A DNA stretch of 64,000 bases from the NCBI RefSeq assembly GCF_009901565.1, contig NZ_WXEW01000011.1, forward strand, positions 62,001 to 126,000, written 5' to 3'. The position numbers were made by a program, and so were the translations under genes. Position 1 is the stretch's first letter. Each line of letters begins with the position of its first letter. The DNA is from Herbidospora solisilvae. GTDB taxonomy: Bacteria; Actinomycetota; Actinomycetes; Streptosporangiales; Streptosporangiaceae. Below, piece after piece: positions 57,837 to 64,000 of this stretch. Under the pieces are notes generated by a model. That model did not search any database and was not told where the DNA came from. It was given only the letters and a program-made list of their open reading frames with translations.

Positions 57837-58238
57837 TCAGATGTAGGTGACGGTGCAGGGCACCCCGTTGAGCGTGATGCCGGTCGGGTTCGTGTAGGTC
57901 CCCGTGAACGTCGCCACGAAGCCGATGGACGCCGAGGTGGTGCCCGGCGCGATCGACGGCGCCCAGACGGGGTTGGCCGCCTGGAGGCTCGGGGGAGTCT
58001 GGGTCCACGTGGCCGCCCAGCCCGAGCTCATCGTCTCGTCTCCGGCGAAGACGATCTGCAGCAGCCAGGGGGAGAAGGTGGACGTGCCGGTGTTCTCGAC
58101 GGTGATGGACGCGACGAAGCCGCCGGTCCAGACGGTGCTGTCGTAGGTGACGTCGCAGGCGTACGACATCGCGCGGGCGGGAAGGGAGAAGCCGAGCACG
58201 AGGGCTGCGGCGACGGCGAGGGCGGTCAGGATCCTCAT
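57837..58238 (-). CDS. Secreted stand-alone CBM2-like protein
   Basis: A 133-residue exported protein: signal peptide (about 1-23, LVLGFSLPARA) then one module resembling family 2 carbohydrate-binding modules: an N-terminal Cys (SYACDVTYD) and a C-terminal Cys (GVPCTVTYI) that would form the closing disulfide, and surface Trp residues in TVWTGGF, SSGWAATW and PVWAPSIAPG. No catalytic domain is attached. Perhaps binds cellulose or chitin like the lone modules of some Streptomyces. Confidence 0.8.
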   Translation of the reverse strand: MRILTALAVAAALVLGFSLPARAMSYACDVTYDSTVWTGGFVASITVENTGTSTFSPWLLQIVFAGDETMSSGWAATWTQTPPSLQAANPVWAPSIAPGTTSASIGFVATFTGTYTNPTGITLNGVPCTVTYI

Positions 58239-58295
58239 GCGCGGATGGTCCGGCGAGGACCGTTCCCGGTCAACGAAACGGCGCGTCGGCGCAGC

Positions 58296-58574
58296 TCAGC
58301 GCGATGAATCTTTCACGTGCCAGGGCCGGTCGGGCTGGGTCGGCGTGCTGGCGCCCGCGACCCGGACGGCGTAGACGTGGTCGCCGACCACGCCGAGGTA
58401 GTCGTGGCCGGTCAGATGGCACCACGCCGGGAGGTCGATGGGCGCGGCCGGGTCGGTGGCGCGGAGGTGGACGACCGTGCCGGGGTCGAGCGAGTCGACG
58501 AGCCCGCGCAGCTCGATCAGGAGCAGCACGCAGCGCCGATCGCCGCCGTCGAGCACCACCGGTTCGTTGGCCAT
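58296..58574 (-). CDS. TusA-like small protein
   Basis: A 92-residue protein with the TusA/SirA layout: a strand, DGGDRRC (Cys), then helix LLLIELRGLVDSLDPGTVVHLRATDPAAPIDLP and WCHLTGHDYLG. In sulfur-carrier TusA the first motif is CPxP; here the cysteine stays but the two prolines are replaced, and a second Cys sits in the AWC-TGH segment. ATG 58574 with GGGAG before it; a longer frame from 58622 lacks a ribosome site. May transfer sulfur or persulfide; uncertain. Confidence 0.65.
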   Translation of the reverse strand: MANEPVVLDGGDRRCVLLLIELRGLVDSLDPGTVVHLRATDPAAPIDLPAWCHLTGHDYLGVVGDHVYAVRVAGASTPTQPDRPWHVKDSSR

Positions 58575-58720
58575 GGGACAAGTCTCCCCCAACCAGGTCA
58601 AGGGATGGGGCGCCGGGATCACGCCTTAGTCCGTACATGAACGGGATTTTCAGCGGCAAAACGTAACAAATGCCGTATTGCTAGCGTGGCCCGGGTCCAG
58701 TCGATGTCAGGGGGAACGAT

Positions 58721-59554
58721 ATGGGCAAGGTCACCGTCGGCCGGGAGAACAGCGACACGATCGACATCCACTACGAAGACCACGGCTCCGGGCGGCCCGT
58801 CGTGCTGATCCACGGCTATCCGCTCAACGGCGCGTCCTGGGAGAAGCAGCAGCGGGTGCTGCTCGACGCCGGCTTCCGGGTCATCACCTACGACCGGCGC
58901 GGCTGGGGCAAGTCCAGCCAGCCGACCCAGGGCCACGACTACGACACCTACGCCCACGACCTCAAGATCCTGCTCGACCACCTCGACCTGCCCGAGGTCG
59001 ACCTGGCCGGCTTCTCGATGGGCACCGGCGAGGTCACCCGCTACCTGGCGAAATACGGCAACGGCCGGATCCGCCGCGCGGTCCTGCTGGGCGCCATCCC
59101 GCCGTTCCTGCTCAAGACCGCCGACAACCCCGAGGGCGTCGACAAGTCCGTCTTCGACGCCATCAAGGAAGCCGTCGCGCACGACCGCCCCGCCTACTTC
59201 AGGAAGTTCCTGGACGACTTCTTCAACGTCGACATGTACGAGGGCACCCGCATCAGCAGGGAGGCCTACCAGAACTGCTTCATCGCGGCCTGCCTGGGCA
59301 GCCCCTACTCGGCCTACAAGTGCGTCGACGCCTGGCTGGAGGACTTCCGCGACGACCTGCCGAAGATCGACGTGCCGGTCCTGCTGGTCCACGGCGACCA
59401 GGACCGCATCCTGCCCTACGCCAGCACCGCCGCCCGGCTGCCCGGCCTGATCAAGGACCTGACCTTCGTCACCATCCAGGGCGGCCCGCACAACATCGGC
59501 TGGACCCACGCCGACGAGGTCAACAAGGAACTGCTCGACTTCCTGGAGCGCTAG
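58721..59554 (+). CDS. Alpha/beta hydrolase (non-haem chloroperoxidase/esterase family)
   Basis: A 277-residue hydrolase: oxyanion region VVLIHGYPLNGASW, nucleophile Ser99 in GFSMGTGEV, acid Asp in VHGDQDRILPY and His in GGPHNIGWTH. These are the cofactor-free haloperoxidases/arylesterases. ATG with GGGG before it. Single gene; natural substrate unknown. Confidence 0.92.
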   Translation: MGKVTVGRENSDTIDIHYEDHGSGRPVVLIHGYPLNGASWEKQQRVLLDAGFRVITYDRRGWGKSSQPTQGHDYDTYAHDLKILLDHLDLPEVDLAGFSMGTGEVTRYLAKYGNGRIRRAVLLGAIPPFLLKTADNPEGVDKSVFDAIKEAVAHDRPAYFRKFLDDFFNVDMYEGTRISREAYQNCFIAACLGSPYSAYKCVDAWLEDFRDDLPKIDVPVLLVHGDQDRILPYASTAARLPGLIKDLTFVTIQGGPHNIGWTHADEVNKELLDFLER

Positions 59555-59608
59555 GGCCTGCAGTCGCCCGCAAGACGGGCACAAGAGGGCCGCCCGACGC
59601 TTGGCCTC

Positions 59609-60148
59609 ATGAACTCACGCCTGTTCAGAGGCCTCGCCGCGGCGGCCCTCGCCGTGTCCGCGGTCTTACCCGCGACCCCGGCGCACGCGGCCCCCGCCCC
59701 CTACGTGCGGATCATCCTCGACTCGATCGTCGCCCACTCGACCCAGGAGGGCGGCGGGGACGAGATCAAACTCAAGGTCAAGGGGCCGGGGATCGTGCCC
59801 CTCTTCAGCCGTACGGTCCAGATCTGGCCGGTCAACGAGTGGTATCCGCCGGTGGGCATCAGGACCGGTGTCTGCTACAGCCCCGACAACGTGGCCTGCC
59901 CGCCGGGGATGCCGGTCCAGACGAACGGCGGCGGCACCCCGAACCGCCCGGCGTTTCCCGCCAACGGCGGCCTCGCCTACATCGACCTGTGGGAGATCGA
60001 CGACTTCGACCCCGACGACCTGATCCTGGGCGGCTCGGTCCTGCTGACCCCGCGAGAGGGGTTCTCCCGCCAGACGATCCGCATGAGGGCCGGCGACGCC
60101 GACTACGAGGTGACCTTCACCCTGGCCCCGAGCGAGACCCCGCTCTGA
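59609..60148 (+). CDS. Secreted protein, unknown
   Basis: A 179-residue protein with a clean signal peptide (about 1-27, cut after AHA). The mature part is strand-rich (IILDSIVAHSTQEGGGDEIKLKVKG; ADYEVTFTLAP) with two Cys (GVCYSPDNVACPP) likely forming a disulfide. It resembles no domain I can name; the shape suggests a small extracellular beta-sandwich. Confidence 0.7.
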   Translation: MNSRLFRGLAAAALAVSAVLPATPAHAAPAPYVRIILDSIVAHSTQEGGGDEIKLKVKGPGIVPLFSRTVQIWPVNEWYPPVGIRTGVCYSPDNVACPPGMPVQTNGGGTPNRPAFPANGGLAYIDLWEIDDFDPDDLILGGSVLLTPREGFSRQTIRMRAGDADYEVTFTLAPSETPL

Positions 60149-60166
60149 GGGGCGGGTCTTGTGGGG

Positions 60167-60424
60167 TTACGCGGCGTGGGGGGCCGGTTGGGTGGAGGCG
60201 GCCTGGGGGTCCAGGACGATGCCCGAGATGCCGATGTCCCTGAGGAGGGAGCGCAGGGCCGGTTCGCAGAGCCGGATCCAGGGCTGGTCGGCGCCGAGCA
60301 CCAGGGCGAGCCGGACCGGAGAGGTGAAGGCCACCGCCGTGCGGGCTCCGTCGGGGGTGCGGAACACCCGGAGAGCGTCGGCGCAGCCGGTCTTCCGGAC
60401 CGGCACGAATAGCGGCACGTCCAT
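60167..60424 (-). CDS. SAV_915-type small protein
   Basis: An 85-residue protein: VPLFVPVRKTGCADALRVFRTPDGARTAVAFTSPVRLALVLG and a final helix, like the actinomycete SAV_915/SseB-like group of unknown role. ATG 60424 is preferred because GGAAGGGAA precedes it; an in-frame GTG/ATG at 60448 adds eight residues. Confidence 0.65.
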   Translation of the reverse strand: MDVPLFVPVRKTGCADALRVFRTPDGARTAVAFTSPVRLALVLGADQPWIRLCEPALRSLLRDIGISGIVLDPQAASTQPAPHAA

Positions 60425-60632
60425 CGTCGTATTCCCTTCCACGTTCACGGCATCGACGTTAGGGGGCGGAGAAAGGCCGTGGGGGTTTCCCTACGGCGTT
60501 CCGACGGATGCGCCGCCGATGCTGACGCCTTTTTGACGCGTAGTCGTCGCGTCAAGGCGGCGTAGGAATGGCATCAATACGGCCGGTCACGGTCCCTTGC
60601 GCTTGTTGGATATGAGCGGAAGGGGGCGGGAA

Positions 60633-61058
60633 ATGGTTTCTCGGCACGCCACGTCATTGGAGTTGCTCATTCCGGGCGCCGCTGTGATGGCGGTCGGGGC
60701 GGTGGTCGTGGTGGCCGTGGCCGTACCGGAGGTGTCGGAGCGGGTCGCGGCGATGGCCGGGCTGACGGCGTTGATCGGGCTGATCATGCGGCGTCCGGTG
60801 GCGGCGGGGGCGGCCGGGGCGATCGGGTGGTTCCTGACCACGGGATTCCTGGTGAACAGGCTCGGCGAGTTGACGTTCACGACGGCCGACTGGTCGCGGC
60901 TGGCGCTGCTGACCGGGGCCGGGCTGGTGGGCGCGGCGATGCGGCTGCCGATGCCGCTGCGGGCTTCCGCGCGGGTTCCCTCCGGTGCGGTTCGGGTGCC
61001 GATCGTCACTGAATATCGGCGTATAGGCCGATTCGTGCACCATAAGACTTTGTCCTGA
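60633..61058 (+). CDS. Three-span membrane protein, unknown
   Basis: A 141-residue protein with three membrane segments (ELLIPGAAVMAVGAVVVVAVAV; VAAMAGLTALIGLIM; AGAAGAIGWFLTTGFLV) plus a weaker fourth, and a basic C-terminal tail. Small DUF4118-like membrane sensor parts look similar, but there is no kinase domain. ATG 60633 has AGGGGGCGGG before it; ATG 60612 is possible. Confidence 0.6.
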   Translation: MVSRHATSLELLIPGAAVMAVGAVVVVAVAVPEVSERVAAMAGLTALIGLIMRRPVAAGAAGAIGWFLTTGFLVNRLGELTFTTADWSRLALLTGAGLVGAAMRLPMPLRASARVPSGAVRVPIVTEYRRIGRFVHHKTLS

Positions 61059-61159
61059 ATTAGCGTTGGCCGGGGCTGACGTCAGAATCCATGCGGGTAT
61101 TTTCCGGCCGGGCACCTCAATGGTGTTCGGTCGTTCAGGACTACTCGTATGGAAGTGAT

Positions 61160-62386
61160 ATGCATACGCGTGCCAGCAAATGGAGCCTGGGGCTGACGGG
61201 TGTACTCGCCGCCGCCCTGGTGACCTTCTCCGGGGCGGCCGCCTCGGCCCGGGTCAACCCCATCGACCCACCCATCCAGCCGGTCCCGGCCGCGCAGCCC
61301 GTCCCCGGCGCGGCGGGCGCCGAGAAGTCGGCCAAGCAGCCCGCCGCCGACGCCGCCAAGAAGGCCACCGCCCTCCTGGCGACCCCGGCCACGAAACGCG
61401 ACGACCCCGCCCCGGCGGCTCCCGCCAAGCAAGCCGCACCGGCTGCACCGGCCGCGGCTTCGGCCCTCATCGCCTCGGCCGCTCTGGCCAAGCCTGCCGC
61501 TCAACCTGCGGTTCCGGCCAAGCCTGCCGCTCAGGCTCCGGCTTTGGTTTCGGCTGCCGCTTCGGCTCAGGCCGTCGCCGCTCAGATCGCGATGGTCGAG
61601 AAGGTCGCCGCCAAGCGGGCCGACATGCTGCGGCAGGCCGCCGCGAAGCGGGCCGAGATGCTGCGGCAGGCCGCCGCGAAGCGGGCCGAGATGCTGCGGC
61701 AGGCCGCCGCGAAGCGGAACGAGATGATGCGGAAGCTGGCCGAGATGCGCGCCGCCGCCGCGATCAAGGCCGCGCTGGCCGCGAGGGGCGCTACTCCGCT
61801 GGCGACCGTCGACACCCCGGACGCCAAGTCCGCCGCCTCGGGCACAGCCAAGGCCGCTGCCGTGGCTCCGGCCGCCGCGCAGGCCGCTCCGGTGCAGGCT
61901 GCTTCGGCTCAGGGTGAGGCGCTGGTCGCCGGTGCCGCCGCCGAGCCGGCCGCCGAGGTCAAGGACGAGGCGCAGCGGGCATCCGCCGGTGCGCATCCGT
62001 GTTGCAAGGGGCCGCGTGGTCCGCGTGGCCCGATGGGGCCCCCCGGGCCTCCCGGGCCGCCCGGGTTCCCCGGTGTCCCGGGTCCGATGGGGCCGCTGGG
62101 CGCGACCGGTCCGGCCGGGGCGCCGGGGCTCGCCGGGGTCTCCGGCTACGAGATCGTCAACGGTTCTTCCGTCACCTGCGCGCCCGGCACCGAGTGTGCC
62201 GGTCAGGCGGTCTGCCCGCTCGGCAAGCGTGCCGTCGGCGGCGGCTACTCGCTGGAGCCCGTCGGCCAGCCGGTGGTCACCGCGGGACCGAGCCCGTCGG
62301 GTTCCTCATGGGACGTGACCGTGCTCAACGGCGGCCTCGTCCCGCTGGTGCTGGTTCCCAGGACCGTTTGCGTCACCGCCCTCTGA
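61160..62386 (+). CDS. Secreted protein with hendecad coiled coil and collagen-like stretch
   Basis: A 408-residue exported protein. Order: signal peptide (about 1-30), long Ala/Pro-rich region, four 11-residue repeats of the type [11 protein letters not shown] (about 149-192) expected to form a continuous hendecad coiled coil, another Ala-rich region, a Cys-Cys pair (HPCCKG, about 282), about 14 Gly-x-y triplets ([19 protein letters not shown] and on, about 284-325), and a globular C-terminal domain with four Cys ([18 protein letters not shown] ... TVCVTAL) common to actinomycete collagen-like proteins. ATG 61160 with GGAAG before it. Probably a fibrous trimer on the cell surface or spore sheath. 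Confidence 0.85.
   Translation: MHTRASKWSLGLTGVLAAALVTFSGAAASARVNPIDPPIQPVPAAQPVPGAAGAEKSAKQPAADAAKKATALLATPATKRDDPAPAAPAKQAAPAAPAAASALIASAALAKPAAQPAVPAKPAAQAPALVSAAASAQAVAAQIAMVEKVAAKRADMLRQAAAKRAEMLRQAAAKRAEMLRQAAAKRNEMMRKLAEMRAAAAIKAALAARGATPLATVDTPDAKSAASGTAKAAAVAPAAAQAAPVQAASAQGEALVAGAAAEPAAEVKDEAQRASAGAHPCCKGPRGPRGPMGPPGPPGPPGFPGVPGPMGPLGATGPAGAPGLAGVSGYEIVNGSSVTCAPGTECAGQAVCPLGKRAVGGGYSLEPVGQPVVTAGPSPSGSSWDVTVLNGGLVPLVLVPRTVCVTAL
61604..61735 (+). repeat. Four tandem 33-bp coding repeats
   Basis: Units at 61604-61636, 61637-61669, 61670-61702 and 61703-61735 encode the 11-residue repeat. Units 2 and 3 are identical; 1 and 4 differ in a few bases. Recent in-frame duplication is likely. 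Confidence 0.85.
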
Positions 62387-62394
62387 GCAGTGGA

Positions 62395-62425
62395 ACGCCG
62401 TCCCGCGAATCCTGCGGGACGGCGT
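62395..62425. terminator. Bidirectional terminator between the collagen-like gene and lysA
   Basis: ACGCCGTCCCGC (62395-62406) and GCGGGACGGCGT (62414-62425) form a perfect 12-bp stem with a 7-base loop between two convergent genes, 9 bases after one stop and touching the other. Confidence 0.75.
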
Positions 62426-63627
62426 CAGCGGCCGACGTCGCGCCGCATCAGGTCGGCGGGCTCCTCGCGCCGCACGATCAACCGTGCCGCCCCGCCCCGC
62501 ACGGCGACCACCGGAGGGCGGCACGTCAGGTTGTACGACGACCCCATCGCATGGTGGTAGGCCCCGGTCACCCGCACGACCACCAGGTCCCCGGGCCGGG
62601 CGTCCCCGGCGGGCACGTCCTCGGCGAGCACGTCGCCGGCTTCGCAGTGCCGCCCCACGATCGTCACCGGCCCCCCGGAGCGTCCGGGCACCGAGATCGA
62701 ATAACGCGCCCCATAGAGGGCGGGCCGGGGGTTGTCGCTCATCCCGCCGTCGACCGCGACGAAGGTCCGGCCGCCCTGCCGCTTGACCGAGATCACCCGG
62801 TAGAGGGTCACCCCGGCGGCGGCCACGATGGCCCGTCCGGGCTCGACCACCAGTCTCGGTTCGGGCACCCGCAGCTCCCGGCACCGTTCGGCCACCGTCT
62901 TCGGCACCGCCGCCCCGAAGTGTCCCAGGTCGAGGCCGTGTTCGTCGTCGAGGTAGGCGACGCCGTGCCCGCCCCCGAGGTCGAGCTCGGGCAGCGTGGT
63001 GGCGAACCGCTCCTGGACCATGGCGAGCTGGTCGACCATGATCCGGGCCGCCGTCTCGAACGGCGCGACCGAGGTGATCTGGGATCCGATGTGGCAGTGC
63101 AGCCCGGCCAGCCGCAACTCGGGCTGGCTCAGCACCCGCGCGACCGCGTCGGGGAGCTCGGCCGGCGGGATGCCGAACTTCTGCCTCTCCGAGCCGGTGC
63201 GGATCGCCGCGTGCCCGCCGGCCTCGACGCCGGGCGTGACCCGCAGGTAGACGTCCTGTCGCAGGCCGAGGGGCACCAGCGCCGCCAGCCGGTGGATCTC
63301 GGCGATGTTGTCGATGACGACGCGCCCGACCCCGACGGCCTCACGCAGCTCGGCGGGGGTCTTGGCGTTGCCGTGGAAGATGATCCGGGACGCCGGGAAC
63401 CCGACCGACCGGGCGAGTGTGAGCTCTCCGCCGGAGCAGACGTCCAGGGAGAGCCCTTCTTCGGCCACCCACGACGCCATGGCCTGCGTGAGGAACGCCT
63501 TCCCTGCGTAGGCCACCGTCATCGACGGCAGCGCGGCGAGGTATCCACGGCAGCGGGCCCGGACGGCGTCCTCGTCCACGACGTACGCGGGGGTTCCGAA
63601 TCGACGAGCGATATCAGCCAAATCCAT
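62425..63627 (-). CDS. lysA: Diaminopimelate decarboxylase
   Basis: PLP enzyme of 400 residues making L-lysine from meso-diaminopimelate. Lys43 in AYAGKAFL holds PLP; HGNAK, LHCHIGSQI, LDLGGGHGV, EPGRAIVAAAG and VDGGMSDNPRPALYGARY follow in the family order, ending RRDVG. In the place of the usual CESGD-type catalytic Cys block it shows GRHCEAGDVLAED, which contains the needed Cys. It is shorter than most LysA (about 420-460) and stands alone without thrA or hom, which usually follow lysA in actinobacteria; it may be a second copy or act in specialised metabolism. Confidence 0.92.
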   Translation of the reverse strand: MDLADIARRFGTPAYVVDEDAVRARCRGYLAALPSMTVAYAGKAFLTQAMASWVAEEGLSLDVCSGGELTLARSVGFPASRIIFHGNAKTPAELREAVGVGRVVIDNIAEIHRLAALVPLGLRQDVYLRVTPGVEAGGHAAIRTGSERQKFGIPPAELPDAVARVLSQPELRLAGLHCHIGSQITSVAPFETAARIMVDQLAMVQERFATTLPELDLGGGHGVAYLDDEHGLDLGHFGAAVPKTVAERCRELRVPEPRLVVEPGRAIVAAAGVTLYRVISVKRQGGRTFVAVDGGMSDNPRPALYGARYSISVPGRSGGPVTIVGRHCEAGDVLAEDVPAGDARPGDLVVVRVTGAYHHAMGSSYNLTCRPPVVAVRGGAARLIVRREEPADLMRRDVGR

Positions 63628-63690
63628 AAAACGACACTAAGCACCCAAATAGCCAGAAATAGGGATCTATATGTCGTTCTCGCGTATTCC

Positions 63691-64000
63691 CTACGCCGTA
63701 TTGACGGGGTCGTAACTGCCCACGCTCCACACGTGCCCTTCGGGGTCGCGGATCGTGTATCCCCGCCCGCCGTAGTCCTCCGACCGGAGTTCCCGGATCA
63801 CCTCGACGCCGGCGGCCTTCGCGATCTCGTACAGGGCGTCGATCTCCAGGTCGTCGACGACGACATACGTGCTCGCGGGCCCGGTCACCACGTCGAGCCC
63901 GTGCCCGACGGAGCCCAGCATGACCATGCCGTTCCCCCGGCTGAGCCGGGCGTGCACGATCACGCCGTCGTCGGAGCGGTAGACCTCGGGCGAGGTGAAG
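63691..64000 (-). CDS. VOC-family (glyoxalase-like) protein, 5' end outside window
   Basis: The frame is open to the right edge: residues before the GTG at 63963 (FTSPEVYRSDDG) continue the fold, so the true start lies beyond 64000. Visible is about 100 residues of a vicinal-oxygen-chelate domain: VIVHARLSRGNGMVMLGS, STYVVVDDLEIDALYEIAKAAGVEVI, then YGGRGYTIRDPEGHVWSVGSYDP with the metal Glu in DPEGH. Such proteins include antibiotic-resistance and unknown enzymes. Confidence 0.85.
   Translation of the reverse strand, partial: FTSPEVYRSDDGVIVHARLSRGNGMVMLGSVGHGLDVVTGPASTYVVVDDLEIDALYEIAKAAGVEVIRELRSEDYGGRGYTIRDPEGHVWSVGSYDPVNTA

Noticed and set aside
61604-61735. Regular 33-bp repeats considered as a CRISPR-like array
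   Set aside because: There are no spacers between the units and they encode an in-frame 11-residue repeat.
61082-61996. Gly/Arg-rich minus-strand open frame opposite the collagen-like gene
   Set aside because: Its repeats ([11 protein letters not shown]) are the mirror of the coding 33-bp repeats; no ribosome site and no domain.
1-64000. Mobile element, prophage or genomic island borders
   Set aside because: No transposase, integrase, tRNA attachment site or long direct repeat was seen anywhere in the window.

Overview
The window is about 64 kb of very GC-rich DNA with dense coding, many GTG/TTG starts, frequent 4-base stop/start overlaps (ATGA, GTGA) and several promoters placed for leaderless mRNAs. 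Together with a conservon, DmdR/IdeR-type iron regulation, a mycothiol-type DinB protein, CBM2 secreted proteins and dynamin-like GTPases, this points to a filamentous actinomycete. The classical menaquinone genes menF, menD and menB argue against Streptomyces, which normally uses the futalosine route. A Streptosporangiaceae-like organism is my best guess, with low confidence at genus level. I see no tRNA, rRNA, CRISPR array, phage or insertion sequence.

Left part (1-18.4 kb): the 3' end of an L-2-hydroxyglutarate oxidase gene; a two-component system; a VapBC-type toxin-antitoxin pair; two divergent membrane-fusion adaptors; a MacB-type ABC exporter; and a second, clearly paralogous two-component system. 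The two sensor systems bracket the exporter, so this is probably one envelope-stress or efflux island. It is followed by a small lipoprotein, a pair of dynamin-like GTPases, a shortened Fic protein, an SPFH/NfeD pair and a lipoprotein L,D-transpeptidase.

Middle part (18.4-44 kb): a homogentisate (tyrosine) catabolic operon, iclR-hmgA-unknown-fahA, with a 32-bp inverted repeat before hmgA; a sarcosine-oxidase-like flavoenzyme; an ArsR-SRPBCC-DinB operon with an operator over its promoter; an EF-hand protein; an orphan KdpE-like regulator; a secreted CE3-type esterase with CBM2; a 2-dehydropantoate reductase; and a membrane-anchored GH5-like protein that has lost both catalytic glutamates. A compact diterpenoid operon (P450, class I terpene synthase, class II cyclase) then stands directly before a full conservon (cvnABCD), the two separated by a terminator. 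The convergent menaquinone genes menD-menB-menF and a methyltransferase come next.

Right part (43-64 kb): an amidohydrolase; a three-gene molybdenum-oxidoreductase/flavin-reductase/zinc-ribbon operon; a PEP-mutase-family protein; a short-chain dehydrogenase; a TauE-type exporter; a PepSY protein; an iron-siderophore uptake operon under a near-perfect iron box, with a FhuF-like reductase gene close by; and several small secreted or unknown proteins. The last of these is an unusual protein combining a hendecad coiled coil with a collagen-like stretch. The window ends with lysA and a VOC-family gene cut by the right edge.

The most interesting parts are the diterpene-conservon block, the catalytically incomplete membrane GH5 protein, the coiled-coil/collagen protein, the N-terminally shortened Fic protein, and the unknown protein in the homogentisate operon where a maleylacetoacetate isomerase would be expected.
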